A stretch of DNA of 45,265 nucleotides from Bdellovibrio sp. 28-41-41 (GTDB lineage: Bacteria > Bdellovibrionota > Bdellovibrionia > Bdellovibrionales > Bdellovibrionaceae): positions 1 to 45,265 of the forward strand of contig NCGL01000032.1 in assembly GCA_002256935.1 (NCBI GenBank), written 5' to 3'. How positions within the stretch are numbered: the stretch's first letter is position 1; each line of letters opens with the position of its first letter. Shown here piece after piece: positions 9,160-19,143 of the stretch. The position numbers and the translations under genes were made by a program. The notes beneath the pieces were generated by a model that searched no databases, was not told the origin of the DNA, and saw nothing but the letters and a program-made list of their open reading frames with translations.

Positions 9160-9801
9160 ATGGATGAAGTTGAAAAGTTAATCGAGAAAATTTTAAATCA
9201 TTTCGCCGGACGCGAGTTTGCGGAAGAATTAGATAAAGCAAAAAAAGAATTTTTTGATCACGCGATTATGGATCAAGATAGAAATGATCATTATGAGCTT
9301 CGTATGAATCAATTCTTTGATTGGTATTTCTTTTCTAGAAAACTTTCGAACTTTGGTCAAACGCCGTTAGAGGCGTGCTTGCTAGTGCGTGAACTTCGTT
9401 TTGACGAAAATGAATTGTTGATCCTGGCGACTTTGAAAAAAAATGTTCATTCATTATTTGAGTTTAGCAAAATCAAAGGCAAAGACGTTTATGTCAAAGA
9501 CGTTATCAAAAATAATAAAATCATGGTTAAAGATTCCAATGTTTTATTTGGATTTAACGAAGAAGAAATTTTTGAAGCTCGTTTAGTTCAGTTGAAAGGC
9601 CAATGGCGATTCCTTAAAGGGTTTTGTTTCCATCCATTTTCTGTAAAGAAAATCATTCTAACAGAAGTGAAAAAATTCCGTAAAAATACGGATCTGGATC
9701 CAGAAAGTTTTATCTTTCGTTTAATGAAAATGCGTTACAAGTTTGAACAGTACAAACACGTAAAACCCGAGATGATATATTCTCAAGAGGTTTTGGCTTA
9801 A
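9160..9801 (+). CDS. Conserved-looking protein of unknown function between carA and carB
   Basis: A cytoplasmic, highly charged protein of 213 residues with no signal peptide or membrane segment. The order of features from about residue 46 resembles a domain seen beside SEC-C-type modules in other bacteria: an FDWYFFSRKL segment, then GQTPLEACL, then a SLFEFSKIKGKDVYVKDV stretch, and later FGFNEEEIFEARLVQLKGQW. That resemblance is from memory of the pattern only. No catalytic motif is obvious. It starts 45 bp after carA, ends 15 bp before carB and is on the same strand, so it is almost certainly co-transcribed with them. A role tied to carbamoyl phosphate synthesis is possible but not shown. 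Confidence 0.85.
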   Translation: MDEVEKLIEKILNHFAGREFAEELDKAKKEFFDHAIMDQDRNDHYELRMNQFFDWYFFSRKLSNFGQTPLEACLLVRELRFDENELLILATLKKNVHSLFEFSKIKGKDVYVKDVIKNNKIMVKDSNVLFGFNEEEIFEARLVQLKGQWRFLKGFCFHPFSVKKIILTEVKKFRKNTDLDPESFIFRLMKMRYKFEQYKHVKPEMIYSQEVLA

Positions 9802-9816
9802 AGCGAGGAAGTTAAG

Positions 9817-12800
9817 ATGCCGAAAAAGTCCAATCTGAAGAAAGTTTTAATTTTGGGCAGTGGTCCTATCGTGATTGGCCAAGCTTGCGAATTTGACTAT
9901 TCCGGCACGCAAGCCTGCAAAGCCATCATGAAGGAAGGCATCGAAGTCGTTCTGGTGAATTCAAATCCCGCAACGATCATGACCGATCCCGAGATCGCGA
10001 CAAAAACTTATATTGAACCCTTGAAGCCAGAGTTTCTTGAAAAGATTCTTGAAAAAGAACGTCCTCAAGCAATCATCCCAACTTTGGGTGGCCAAACAGC
10101 CTTGAATCTAGCGCTAGAGCTTCACGAAAAAGGTATATTGAAAAAATACAATGTCGAACTTCTAGGCGCCACTCCAGAAGTCATTAGAGCCGCTGAAGAT
10201 CGCGAGATTTTTCGCGGAATTTTAGATCAAGTCGGCGCCAAATACCCACGTAGTTTCCTAGTGCGCACGTATGAATACGGATTAGAAGTTGCCACAGAAT
10301 TGGGGTACCCATTAATCCTGCGTCCCAATTATACATTGGGCGGCGGCGGCGGCGGTATCGCCTACTCTCCTGAAGAATATCGATCCATGATCATCCAAGC
10401 CCTACATGAATCACCAACTAGCGAAGTTCTTGTTGAAGAGAGCATCATCGGCTGGAAAGAATTTGAACTTGAAGTTATGCGTGATTACAAAGGGACTTTC
10501 GTTGTTGTGTGTAACATCGAAAACGTCGATCCATGCGGCGTGCACACGGGTGATAGTATCACGGTGGCTCCGCAAATGACTTTGACGGATCAGCAGTATC
10601 AAGAAATGCGAGACGAAGCCTACAAAATTATTAATCTCGTCGGCATTCAAACGGGCGGTGCGAACGTACAATTCGCTGTGGAGCCTGTGACCGGTCAGCG
10701 CGTAGTGATCGAAATGAATCCTCGGGTCAGCCGATCTTCAGCATTAGCGAGTAAAGCAACGGGTTTCCCGATCGCTAAAATCGCGGCTTTGTTGGCACTT
10801 GGTTATTCTTTAGATGAATTAAAAAATGATATCACTCGTTCGACACCATCTAGTTATGAACCGGCTCTTGATTATGTCGTGACTAAAATTCCAAGATTCG
10901 CGTTTGAAAAATTCCAAGGCTCTAAAGATTTACTAACTACGCAAATGAAGAGCGTCGGTGAAGTCATGGGGATTGGTCGTACATTCAAAGAATCCCTGAT
11001 GAAATCATTGCTGTCGCTCGAATTTCATCCCGAAGGTATTCCGGATGTGGCGTACACGCCAGAACAATTGTCGTATCCAAACTCACAACGGATCTGGGCT
11101 GTTTTTCAAATCTTCCGCGATGGCAAAACGATCGAAGACGTTCAAGAATTGACGATGATTGATCCTTGGTTTCTAGAACAAATTCAGCAGATCGTTGTGT
11201 TTGAGAAACGTTTTGCTAAAGAATTTAAATTTGATGAAAATAAAAAAGACGAATCCTACCGTATATTGTTAGACGCTAAACGTATGGGGTTTTCAGACGC
11301 GCGCATTGCTAAACTAGTGGGCCGTAAAGATGCCGATATTTTAGCTCTAAGAAATAAATGGGATCTGCACCCTAAATACAGTCGCGTAGACACCTGCGCT
11401 GCCGAATTTGAATCGAATACGCCGTACTTATATTCATCCTACTGGGCCACTAAATCAGAATTGCCGACGTTTAATAAACCTGTGGCCGTTATCGGTAGCG
11501 GTCCAAATCGTATCGGGCAAGGGATTGAGTTTGATTACAGCTGTGTTCGTGGTGTGAAAGCTATTCAGCGCAATAATACGCCCGTGATTATGATTAACTC
11601 AAATCCAGAAACAGTTTCAACGGATTACGACACGTCTGACTTGTTGTTCTTTGAACCACTGACAGCAGAATGTGTAACGGAAGTTCTAACGGCTACGGGC
11701 GCGCAAGGATTTATTTCTCAGCTGGGCGGGCAAACTCCGATTAATATCACTAAGAAACTTTTGAAAAATGGATTCAACTTGCTGGGTTCAACAATGGAAA
11801 CCATAGATCTAGCGGAAGATCGCGGGTTGTTCAGTGATATTTGTAAAAAAATTGGATTAAGAATTCCTAAATCAGCGATGGTGGGTGGATATTCTCAAGC
11901 CTTGGAAGCTCAAACGGACGTTGGTTTTCCGATGATCTGTCGCCCTAGTTTCGTATTAGGTGGACGTCGAATGGAAGTTCTAGAGAACCCTGATGAATTA
12001 AAATCATACTTTGAACGTCACAAAGATTATATTTCAGATGATAAGCCGTGCTTGATGGATCAATTCCTTGAAGGTGCGCTCGAAGTCGACGTCGATATTA
12101 TTCGCGGTAAAGACTGGAATCTAGTGGGTGGTATCATCGAACATATCGAAGCAGCGGGTGTTCATTCGGGTGATAGTATGGGCGTGATTCCTCCGCAACG
12201 TTTGAAAGATTCAACATGCGAAAAGATCGAAGAATTATCACGCATCTTAGCCGATGAAATCAAAATCATTGGGTTTATGAATTTGCAAATGGCTATCAAA
12301 GATGACGTTATCTACGTGCTGGAAGCTAACCCGCGTAGTTCGCGCTCAGTACCGTTTATTGCAAAAGCAACGGGAATCCCATTGGTAGATTTAGGTGTCG
12401 AAGCTATTTTAGGTAAAACTAAAAAAGAATTGAATCTAGAAAAATACAACTGGCGCAATATTAAAAATGTATGCGTAAAAGGCGTTGTGTTCCCATTCAA
12501 GAAATTCTCGGAATCAGATTCAATCCTGGGTCCCGAAATGAAGTCAACCGGGGAGTCGATGGGCCGAGGGGCCGATTACTCGGAAGCTTTGATGAAAGCC
12601 TTTATTTCAAGTCACGTAAAGCTGCCATCAAAAGGCGAAGTGTTTTTCTCGTTGCGCGAGAAAGATAAAGATCTTCTGCTGCCGATCGCACGTGAAATTA
12701 AAAGTATGGGTTACCAATTGTCGGCAACGACAGGCACTGCCGCCTATTTTAATGAAAATGGTTTGGAATGTACGTCACTTAGAAAAGTCCATGAAGGCCG

Positions 12801-13011
12801 CCCTCACTGCGTGGATCATATCCGCAAAGGTAACGTATCTTTAGTTATCAACACGACCACAGGCCGTAAGGCGATCGAGGCTAGCTTTGACATCCGTCGC
12901 GCCTGCATTGACTATAGTATTCCGTGCATCACAGAAAGTGACGCGAGCGTGGCATTCTTGATCGCTCTTAAAAAGCGAAATGAAGGATCTTTTGATGTTA
13001 CAAGTTTGTAG
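9817..13011 (+). CDS. carB: Carbamoyl-phosphate synthase large chain
   Basis: It makes carbamoyl phosphate from bicarbonate, two ATP and the ammonia supplied by CarA, feeding pyrimidine and arginine synthesis. It is full length at 1064 residues with the internal duplication of the family. Two ATP-grasp halves begin [20 protein letters not shown] and [19 protein letters not shown], with glycine-rich ATP loops [10 protein letters not shown] and LGGRRMEV. The C-terminal allosteric MGS-like domain starts about residue 930 and includes [10 protein letters not shown] and INTTTGRKA. An AGCGAGGA ribosome-binding site precedes the ATG. The last codons overlap the start of the next gene. Confidence 0.97.
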   Translation: MPKKSNLKKVLILGSGPIVIGQACEFDYSGTQACKAIMKEGIEVVLVNSNPATIMTDPEIATKTYIEPLKPEFLEKILEKERPQAIIPTLGGQTALNLALELHEKGILKKYNVELLGATPEVIRAAEDREIFRGILDQVGAKYPRSFLVRTYEYGLEVATELGYPLILRPNYTLGGGGGGIAYSPEEYRSMIIQALHESPTSEVLVEESIIGWKEFELEVMRDYKGTFVVVCNIENVDPCGVHTGDSITVAPQMTLTDQQYQEMRDEAYKIINLVGIQTGGANVQFAVEPVTGQRVVIEMNPRVSRSSALASKATGFPIAKIAALLALGYSLDELKNDITRSTPSSYEPALDYVVTKIPRFAFEKFQGSKDLLTTQMKSVGEVMGIGRTFKESLMKSLLSLEFHPEGIPDVAYTPEQLSYPNSQRIWAVFQIFRDGKTIEDVQELTMIDPWFLEQIQQIVVFEKRFAKEFKFDENKKDESYRILLDAKRMGFSDARIAKLVGRKDADILALRNKWDLHPKYSRVDTCAAEFESNTPYLYSSYWATKSELPTFNKPVAVIGSGPNRIGQGIEFDYSCVRGVKAIQRNNTPVIMINSNPETVSTDYDTSDLLFFEPLTAECVTEVLTATGAQGFISQLGGQTPINITKKLLKNGFNLLGSTMETIDLAEDRGLFSDICKKIGLRIPKSAMVGGYSQALEAQTDVGFPMICRPSFVLGGRRMEVLENPDELKSYFERHKDYISDDKPCLMDQFLEGALEVDVDIIRGKDWNLVGGIIEHIEAAGVHSGDSMGVIPPQRLKDSTCEKIEELSRILADEIKIIGFMNLQMAIKDDVIYVLEANPRSSRSVPFIAKATGIPLVDLGVEAILGKTKKELNLEKYNWRNIKNVCVKGVVFPFKKFSESDSILGPEMKSTGESMGRGADYSEALMKAFISSHVKLPSKGEVFFSLREKDKDLLLPIAREIKSMGYQLSATTGTAAYFNENGLECTSLRKVHEGRPHCVDHIRKGNVSLVINTTTGRKAIEASFDIRRACIDYSIPCITESDASVAFLIALKKRNEGSFDVTSL

Positions 13012-13876
13012 AAATTTAGTTTTATCATTGATGATATTCACAGCGAGTTTTTCCCTGGCGTCGGATAACCCAGAGGAAATCACTATCGGTGTTATACCTG
13101 GGGGCAATCCCACTCAAATTAAAAAACAGGGTGTGGCGCTGGCTCAAGAACTTCAAGAGATTATCAAAATTAAAACGAATATTTATATTTCAAAGGACTA
13201 CAACACGCTGATCGAAGCGATGAAGGAAAAGAAAGTGGATTTTGCTTTCTTGACCGCATTAACTTTCGTTTACGCGGAAAAAACGGCACAAGCTAAGGTG
13301 TTGCTAAAGAAAGTATACCAGGAGCCCTATTATTATGCGGCTTTAGTGACTTTGAGTAACAGTAAAATAGATAGACTCATCGATCTTAAAGGTAAACGTA
13401 TTGCCTATGTCGATAGTAAATCGACATCGGGTTATTTGTATCCAAAGGCGCATCTTAAAAAGATGAACTTCCTGGACACTGATTTTAAACAGGTTGTCTA
13501 TTCAGGAAACCATTCTCAATCGGTTAAAATGCTGGAAGAGGGTAAAGTCGATGCGATTGCTGTTTTCAGTGACGATGCTAAGGGGAACGCAGGCGCATGG
13601 ACCAAGTTTGGTTCTTTAGATAAAAAGAAATACAAAATTTTGTGGGTTAGCGAACCCGTGCCGTCAGATCCATTTACTGTTCGGCAGGAATTTTATGACA
13701 AATATCCAAATACAGCTCATCAAGTTATGGTCGGAATCATCGATATATTTGAAAAGCCAGAAAACAAAGAAAAATATGTGGATATTCTGGGAAGTAAAAC
13801 ATTGATGCCGGCAACTAGCCGTCAATACGACCCAGTTCGTGACGTAATTAAAAATTTGAATATTCAAATCAATTAG
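12995..13876 (+). CDS. PhnD-like periplasmic substrate-binding protein
   Basis: A 293-residue secreted protein of the phosphate/phosphonate-binding (PhnD, PF12974-type) family. A signal peptide covers about residues 1-22 (hydrophobic [17 protein letters not shown]). The mature part begins [11 protein letters not shown] and includes [34 protein letters not shown] and VDAIAVFSD, all typical of the family. ATG 12995 was chosen over 12980 because AAGGA lies seven bases upstream and the signal peptide then starts correctly. It overlaps the end of carB by 17 bases. The ligand is unknown. The following transporter genes are of the ABC-2 exporter type, not the PhnC/PhnE import type, so this protein may act alone or with a sensor. 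Confidence 0.85.
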   Translation: MLQVCRNLVLSLMIFTASFSLASDNPEEITIGVIPGGNPTQIKKQGVALAQELQEIIKIKTNIYISKDYNTLIEAMKEKKVDFAFLTALTFVYAEKTAQAKVLLKKVYQEPYYYAALVTLSNSKIDRLIDLKGKRIAYVDSKSTSGYLYPKAHLKKMNFLDTDFKQVVYSGNHSQSVKMLEEGKVDAIAVFSDDAKGNAGAWTKFGSLDKKKYKILWVSEPVPSDPFTVRQEFYDKYPNTAHQVMVGIIDIFEKPENKEKYVDILGSKTLMPATSRQYDPVRDVIKNLNIQIN

Positions 13877-13890
13877 TTATACTTGGATCC

Positions 13891-14643
13891 ATGGCGGACA
13901 TAGAGAATGCGATCCAAGTTAAAAATTTAAATAAATCCTTCAAAAAATCGTTCTATGAAAAAAGGAAACAAATTTTAAAAAATGTTTCTTTTGAAGTCCC
14001 TAAAAATAAAACTACGGGATTTGTTGGCAATAACGGTTCTGGAAAAACAACCAGTCTAAAATGTATATTTGAGTTTATTTTCAAAGATTCGGGTGAAGTT
14101 TTATTTTTTAACGAAAAGATGAGCCCTGAAATCAGAAAACGCATCGGATATTTGCCTGAACGACCCTACCTATACGAATTCCTGACGGCGGAAGAGTTTC
14201 TGAAGTTTCATTTAAAATTAAGTGGCCTGGACTTATCTTCCTTGAATGTAAATGCGTTGATCGAAGAAACTTTAAATAAAGTTGGGTTACTTGATGCCAA
14301 GAAGAAAGCGTTGCGAACCTTTTCTAAAGGCATGCTCCAGCGCGCGGGATTGGCTCAGGCCTTGATACACAAACCCGAGATTTTGATTTTAGATGAGCCG
14401 ATGTCAGGTCTAGATCCTGATGGGCGCTTGATGGTGAAAGATATTTTGAAAGAGGAAAAGAAAAAGGGAATCACAATTTTCTTTAGCAGCCATTTACTGC
14501 AAGACATGGAAGAACTGTGTGATCATTTAGTTGCGATTCACCATGGTGAAATCATTTATAACGCTGATATCAAATCATTCATGAATAAATACCCATCACT
14601 GGAAGAAGCTTTCCGTAATAAGCAAAAAGAGGTTCGTAAATGA
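13891..14643 (+). CDS. ABC transporter ATP-binding protein (ABC-2 / CcmA type)
   Basis: A 250-residue cytoplasmic ATPase. Walker A is GNNGSGKTT at about residues 46-54, the Q-loop region is GYLPERPYLYEFL, the signature is FSKGMLQRAGLAQAL at about 146-160, Walker B is ILILDEP, and the switch histidine is in FFSSHLLQDME. The signature FSKGM..R and the short size fit the exporter family that includes CcmA, NosF and Nat-type ATPases. It starts 15 bp after the PhnD-like gene, and its stop overlaps the permease start (ATGA). The substrate is not predictable. Confidence 0.9.
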   Translation: MADIENAIQVKNLNKSFKKSFYEKRKQILKNVSFEVPKNKTTGFVGNNGSGKTTSLKCIFEFIFKDSGEVLFFNEKMSPEIRKRIGYLPERPYLYEFLTAEEFLKFHLKLSGLDLSSLNVNALIEETLNKVGLLDAKKKALRTFSKGMLQRAGLAQALIHKPEILILDEPMSGLDPDGRLMVKDILKEEKKKGITIFFSSHLLQDMEELCDHLVAIHHGEIIYNADIKSFMNKYPSLEEAFRNKQKEVRK

Positions 14644-15410
14644 GAGCTTCACTTGTCATAGCGCAGACCACGTTCAGAGAATTAATTCGAGAAAAAATGT
14701 TTATTGTTATTTTCTTTTTAGCCATTGCTTTACTTATGTTGAGTGTAGCTTTGAGCAATCTTTCAATTTGGGAATTCCAGCGGATATTGTCCGATTTTTC
14801 GTTAGCTTCAATGGAAATTGCCGGACTTGGGATCGCCCTGTTTTCTGGTGCATTCATGATTTTTAAAGAGATTGAAAAACAAACGTGCCTGTTGTTGTTA
14901 TCAAAGCCGATTAGCCGTCGTGAATTTATCGTGGGTAAATTCCTTGGTTTAAGCGCATTAATTTTATTAACTTTGGTAGTGTTAACGTGCTTGTTGAATT
15001 TAATATTACTTGAGACTGAATTTATCGCGAATTCGTTTATTATTTTATTAAATATCTATCTGAAAATACTCGTAGTGCTATCATTAGTTTTCTTACTTTC
15101 AGTGTATATTCGACCAGTTATCAGTTTGTTGTTTGGTCTTAGTTTTTACCTCTATGGACATGGTATTAACAGTGTCGAGTTTTTGATTAAGAAAACTAAA
15201 GATGAAAATTTGATTGCTGTTCAGCGATTGTTAGAAGCTGTCAGCCCGCAGTTTTTTAGATTCAACTGGAAGAATTACTATTTCTTGAAATCATCACCAG
15301 ACGTAAACGATATCCTGATTATGTCTGGGTATTTTTTGGTTTGGATTCTATTCTTGATGGCACTGGCCATTCGTGGTTTTAATAGGCGCGATATCGTTAT
15401 TAATAGCTAG
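14640..15410 (+). CDS. ABC-2 type permease
   Basis: A 256-residue integral membrane protein with about six hydrophobic segments: near residues 20-40, 58-78, 102-123, 131-160, 165-178 and 228-248. It begins RASLVIAQTTFRELIREKMF, the usual start of NosY/ABC-2 permeases, and has the cytoplasmic loop FKEIEKQTCLLLLSKPISR typical of them. It overlaps the ATPase gene by four bases and pairs with it as an exporter. Its stop codon directly abuts the stop of the convergent lipoprotein gene on the other strand. Confidence 0.87.
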   Translation: MRASLVIAQTTFRELIREKMFIVIFFLAIALLMLSVALSNLSIWEFQRILSDFSLASMEIAGLGIALFSGAFMIFKEIEKQTCLLLLSKPISRREFIVGKFLGLSALILLTLVVLTCLLNLILLETEFIANSFIILLNIYLKILVVLSLVFLLSVYIRPVISLLFGLSFYLYGHGINSVEFLIKKTKDENLIAVQRLLEAVSPQFFRFNWKNYYFLKSSPDVNDILIMSGYFLVWILFLMALAIRGFNRRDIVINS

Positions 15411-15980
15411 TTAAGGCTGCTCGGACTGAAGATCGCAGAAGTTAACGTTTTCGTTGATGATGCCTTTGCACTGATTCGATTTGCATATAATTCCCGTTTT
15501 ATCTATCAGGGCTTTGCAGTCTTGGCCATTGCACATGGCTGGCTCATTATTTAGAACGGATTGACAAACTTTGTCGTCGGGTTTGCATTTTTCAGACTGA
15601 TTGTTGATTAAAGCAACACAAACTTCATCACTGCACAGTTCTGGGCGTTCGGTAATAAAGGCTTTGCAATTGGGGTCCTTACATTTAAATTCCTGTTCTT
15701 CTAATATAGCTTTGCAATCATCGCTTTTACAAAGGGCCGGGCTTTTCTGTGCGTAGCCTTTGCAGTCTTGTCTGTCCATACTGGCAAAGCCATTGTTGCG
15801 AATTAGAAAATGCTTAAGATATTTTTCTACGGGCTTGGATGCGAGATTTGCGATCTTGATGTCTTTTTCCATCGCAGGTTCTCGTTTAAGAATGTCTGTT
15901 TGAAAGCTGGATGATTGCAAAGCACAACTAGACAGCGACAAGCTAAGGATTGTAAATAAGCCGAACAAAATTCGTTTCAT
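15411..15980 (-). CDS. Lipoprotein with seven tandem 16-residue cysteine repeats
   Basis: A 189-residue lipoprotein with signal peptide and lipobox LSSC at about residues 16-19. From residue 73 the protein consists of seven tandem repeats of about 16 residues with the pattern C-x10-C-x4: for example CKAILEEQEFKCKDPN, CKAFITERPELCSDEV and CKALIDKTGIICKSNQ. One repeat is 18 long. This gives 14 cysteines at fixed spacing, likely paired as disulfides or binding metal in the periplasm or at the surface. I do not recognise the family. It is encoded opposite to its neighbours, converging on the ABC permease and diverging from pilD with a 31-bp gap that must hold both promoters. Confidence 0.85.
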   Translation of the reverse strand: MKRILFGLFTILSLSLSSCALQSSSFQTDILKREPAMEKDIKIANLASKPVEKYLKHFLIRNNGFASMDRQDCKGYAQKSPALCKSDDCKAILEEQEFKCKDPNCKAFITERPELCSDEVCVALINNQSEKCKPDDKVCQSVLNNEPAMCNGQDCKALIDKTGIICKSNQCKGIINENVNFCDLQSEQP

Positions 15981-16011
15981 ATTTACTAGGATACATGTTT
16001 ATAATTGAAAA

Positions 16012-16815
16012 ATGATAAACGATATTTTACAGTTACCGACCGAGGTCCAGTATTTCTTTTTTTTTCTAGTGGGCTCGATTTTAGGAAGTTTCGCTAACGT
16101 CGTAATCTATCGACTTCCAGAAGATCTATCTGTAATTAGACCTGGTTCACATTGCTATCAATGTAAAAAACCCGTTCGTTGGTACGACAATATTCCCATC
16201 CTTACATGGTTTATTCTAAAAGGACGTTGCCGTAATTGTGGTGTTGCGTTTTCGTGGCGGTACCCATTTGTCGAATTTTTGACGGGCCTATTGTTTGTGC
16301 TGAGTTTTCACTTTATTGGGTACAAATGGTTCTTGTTAGAAGTTTTGATTTTTCAATTTGGCATCGTGGTTTGTAGTTTCATCGATTTTGACCACATGAT
16401 TTTACCAGATGAATATACACTGAGTGGAATAGTTATTGGTTTGCTTGGTGCGTGGTTAAATCCAGAACGTCAATTCTTAGAAGCCTTTCTGGGCGTGCTT
16501 TTCGGAGGCGGGTTCTTGTGGTTCATGGCGTACGCGTATTATTTACTTTCAAAAAATGAAGGCATGGGCGGCGGCGATATTAAATTGCTCGGATGGATGG
16601 GGGCATTGCTGGGATGGAAAGCGATTCCGTTTGTCATTATGACGTCGGCAATTTTAGGGTCGGTCATCGGGATTGCGATCGCGGTAAAAAACAAAGATGG
16701 ATTGAAAACAGCGATTCCATTTGGTCCCTACCTAGCCTTTGGTGGGGTTTTATACATTTTTGGTGGCAACGAATGGGCAATTCAATACTTTAATTTGTTT
16801 TTACCTGGATTTTGA
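16012..16815 (+). CDS. pilD: Prepilin peptidase / N-methyltransferase
   Basis: An inner-membrane aspartic protease that removes the leader of type IV pilins and pseudopilins and methylates the new N-terminus. It has 267 residues. The cytoplasmic zinc-binding cysteines are Cys48, Cys51, Cys73 and Cys76 (CYQC and CRNC). The two catalytic aspartates lie in FIDFDHMILPDE and in the GxGD motif GGGDIKLLGW. Membrane segments fill the rest. No clear ribosome-binding site precedes the ATG. It lies 51 bp upstream of pilM, on the same strand, and serves the pilus encoded there. Confidence 0.94.
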   Translation: MINDILQLPTEVQYFFFFLVGSILGSFANVVIYRLPEDLSVIRPGSHCYQCKKPVRWYDNIPILTWFILKGRCRNCGVAFSWRYPFVEFLTGLLFVLSFHFIGYKWFLLEVLIFQFGIVVCSFIDFDHMILPDEYTLSGIVIGLLGAWLNPERQFLEAFLGVLFGGGFLWFMAYAYYLLSKNEGMGGGDIKLLGWMGALLGWKAIPFVIMTSAILGSVIGIAIAVKNKDGLKTAIPFGPYLAFGGVLYIFGGNEWAIQYFNLFLPGF

Positions 16816-16866
16816 ACCTGTAGGTGATTTGACTCTGCTCTAGGTCCATTTAATATTTATCTATAT

Positions 16867-17928
16867 ATGTTTTTTAGCTCAAAAAAAGTTTTAGGTCTCG
16901 ACATAGGGACTAACTCTATAAAAATTGCCGAACTAGAAGTGTCCAAAACTGGGGCCGTGTTGCAGAACTTTGGTTATATGCCAACGCCGATTAACGCAAT
17001 GGCACCCGAAGAAATCAAAGATGTTTCGGCCTTAGGGTCGGCGATATCCAATTTGATTTCTGAATTAAAAACAAAACGCAAAAATGTTTGCGCCGGTCTC
17101 AGCGGTACTTCTGTCATCGTCAGGAAAATCACGATGCCGAAGTTAGATGGAAAACTTTTGAAAGAGCAAATTAAGTTTGAAGCCGAACAGTATATCCCCT
17201 TCGATATTAACAACATCTCGCTAACTCACGTAGTTTTACCTTCGCTTAGCCAAGGTGGAACGATGGATTTATTGCTAGTCGCTGCTCAGAATGAAATTAT
17301 CACTCAGTATTTAGCGACAATCGAAAATGCAAATTTGAAATCTAATATTTTTGATGTGACTGGTTTTGCTTTAGCAAACACGTTTGAATTCAACTACGGA
17401 AAAATTAGGGATCAAAATATTGGATTATTTAATTTTGGTAGCTCGGTGACTAATTTCATTGTTATCAGTCAGGGTGATATTGTGTTCTGTCGTGATATCT
17501 TGGTTGGTGGCGTGAACTACACTAGCGAGATATCAAAAAATCTGGGTATTTCCTTCCCGGAAGCAGAAGCTTTGAAAATTTCTGCATCTACCAAAAGAGA
17601 TATTCCAGAAGATGTCGTTAACTATATCAATTTCACGACAGAGTCGATTATTGAAGAAATTAAGAACTCGTTAGATCTATTAAACGTGTCGACTAATGGA
17701 TTAACATTAAATCGCTGTTTCTATACTGGTGGATCATGTCAGACTCTAGGTCTGGTGGATTCATTAATTAAGAGCACAGGAATTAACTTTGAACCGTTGA
17801 ACCCGTTTAAACGAATTCAGTCTAACCCGAAGAAGTTCTCGTCAGCTTATATGAAACAGATCGCAAATCTTTCACCAATTTCGCTTGGTTTAGCTTTAAG
17901 AGAGGACTCAGATCATGATCCGAATTAA
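16867..17928 (+). CDS. pilM: Type IV pilus assembly protein PilM
   Basis: A 353-residue actin-like ATPase on the cytoplasmic face that binds the N-terminus of PilN and links the inner-membrane platform to the motor. The nucleotide-binding phosphate loop is LGLDIGTNSIKIAELE at residues 9-24. KITMPKL and the FEAEQYIPFDI segment are characteristic of the family, and FYTGGSCQTLGLVDSL matches the second nucleotide loop. The ATG has no obvious ribosome-binding site. Its end overlaps pilN by 14 bases. Confidence 0.94.
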   Translation: MFFSSKKVLGLDIGTNSIKIAELEVSKTGAVLQNFGYMPTPINAMAPEEIKDVSALGSAISNLISELKTKRKNVCAGLSGTSVIVRKITMPKLDGKLLKEQIKFEAEQYIPFDINNISLTHVVLPSLSQGGTMDLLLVAAQNEIITQYLATIENANLKSNIFDVTGFALANTFEFNYGKIRDQNIGLFNFGSSVTNFIVISQGDIVFCRDILVGGVNYTSEISKNLGISFPEAEALKISASTKRDIPEDVVNYINFTTESIIEEIKNSLDLLNVSTNGLTLNRCFYTGGSCQTLGLVDSLIKSTGINFEPLNPFKRIQSNPKKFSSAYMKQIANLSPISLGLALREDSDHDPN

Positions 17929-18553
17929 TCTCTTAAATCAGAAAATACGCTCACAAGCAAATCCTCAGTTAACTGCAATTTCCATCAATGCCGATGTGGT
18001 AATGACCCGCGAGGACGTCCAGAAGCAGGCATTTGCTAAGCTTGGCATCATGATACTTTTTCCGTTAGCGTTCTATTTTTATGACAACTTTTACTACCAG
18101 GAAGAAGTACAATCTCAGTTTCCTCCTTTAGAGCAACGTATTGATGAATTAGGAAAATTTAATGCGGCTAAAGAGAAATTCGTAAATGATATTAATCAGT
18201 TCGAAAAAGAAGGAAAGTTAATTCAAGATAAAATTAATAAAATTAATTTTCTTGATGCTTTACGTGGCTATGAAATTGATATTCATAAATTTTTTCAAAA
18301 AAGCCTTCCTCAAAAACTTTGGTTTGATGAAATGACTTATTCCTTTGATCAAAAGTCTGAAACAGGCGTCAAAGGTGAAATACGAATTCGTGGTCTTTCA
18401 ATTAATCCGTCAGATATTGCTGTATTAAGGAAAGTTGTTAAGGAAAATATTCTTTTTACTGAGTGCGAGATCGTTAGACAAAATACAGTCACTTTTGAAA
18501 ACCAAAGTGCAGAAAGCTTTGAGATGGTAGTGAAAATGGAGAAAAGACTGTGA
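17915..18553 (+). CDS. pilN: Type IV pilus assembly protein PilN
   Basis: A 212-residue bitopic inner-membrane protein. It starts MIRINLLNQK, the conserved PilN N-terminus that docks into PilM. One membrane segment lies near residues 44-58, followed by a coiled-coil stretch and a periplasmic alpha/beta domain that contacts PilO. The stretch between the N-terminal motif and the membrane (about residues 12-40) is longer than usual. It overlaps both neighbours, as expected for a stoichiometric complex. Confidence 0.9.
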   Translation: MIRINLLNQKIRSQANPQLTAISINADVVMTREDVQKQAFAKLGIMILFPLAFYFYDNFYYQEEVQSQFPPLEQRIDELGKFNAAKEKFVNDINQFEKEGKLIQDKINKINFLDALRGYEIDIHKFFQKSLPQKLWFDEMTYSFDQKSETGVKGEIRIRGLSINPSDIAVLRKVVKENILFTECEIVRQNTVTFENQSAESFEMVVKMEKRL

Positions 18554-19143
18554 TTCAAGTATTGGCGCGTATAGTATCGCTGGATTATCCTAAAGTAATT
18601 TTTGTCGGTCTATTCTTTTGTGGTCTCTATTATTTTCTGTATTTCCAAGATACGACAACCCGCTTGGAAACGCAGCTTACTAGTTTGAAAATGACTCTTA
18701 GCGAAGAAGAAGCAAAAGCAAAAAATACAAAAGAAACAGAATCACGTGCCGAAATTGTAAAAAAGAACGTGGGTGAGCTAAGTAAAAACTTAGATACAGT
18801 CCAAAAGCGACTTCCAAGTAACATTACTACGTCCGACGTTATTTCATTTATCGAGTATTTTTCTCGTGAAACTCAGATTCAGATTTCATCAAAGACGCCT
18901 TTAAGTCCGGTGAAAGAGGATATCACTGAAAAGCTACCGGTCAGTATTAGTTTTGCCGCTTCGTATTCTAAATTAGGTAAATTCTTTGTGGCGGCGGCCA
19001 ATTATGATCGTATTACTACAATTCCTAAGTACACGATAAGGCGATCATTGGAAAAAGACGCACAGACTTTGCAAGTCGAGATGGAAATAAATGGTTACCG
19101 TGCGTTTGAAGCTAAAGATGAAGCTAAAAAGGATGCTAAATGA
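18550..19143 (+). CDS. pilO: Type IV pilus assembly protein PilO
   Basis: A 197-residue bitopic protein. One membrane segment lies at about residues 16-32, then a coiled coil (about 35-85, rich in E, K, L), then a ferredoxin-like periplasmic domain. It pairs with PilN and aligns the secretin with the inner-membrane platform. It starts with GTG in a GTGA overlap with the end of pilN and overlaps pilP by four bases. Confidence 0.9.
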   Translation: MIQVLARIVSLDYPKVIFVGLFFCGLYYFLYFQDTTTRLETQLTSLKMTLSEEEAKAKNTKETESRAEIVKKNVGELSKNLDTVQKRLPSNITTSDVISFIEYFSRETQIQISSKTPLSPVKEDITEKLPVSISFAASYSKLGKFFVAAANYDRITTIPKYTIRRSLEKDAQTLQVEMEINGYRAFEAKDEAKKDAK

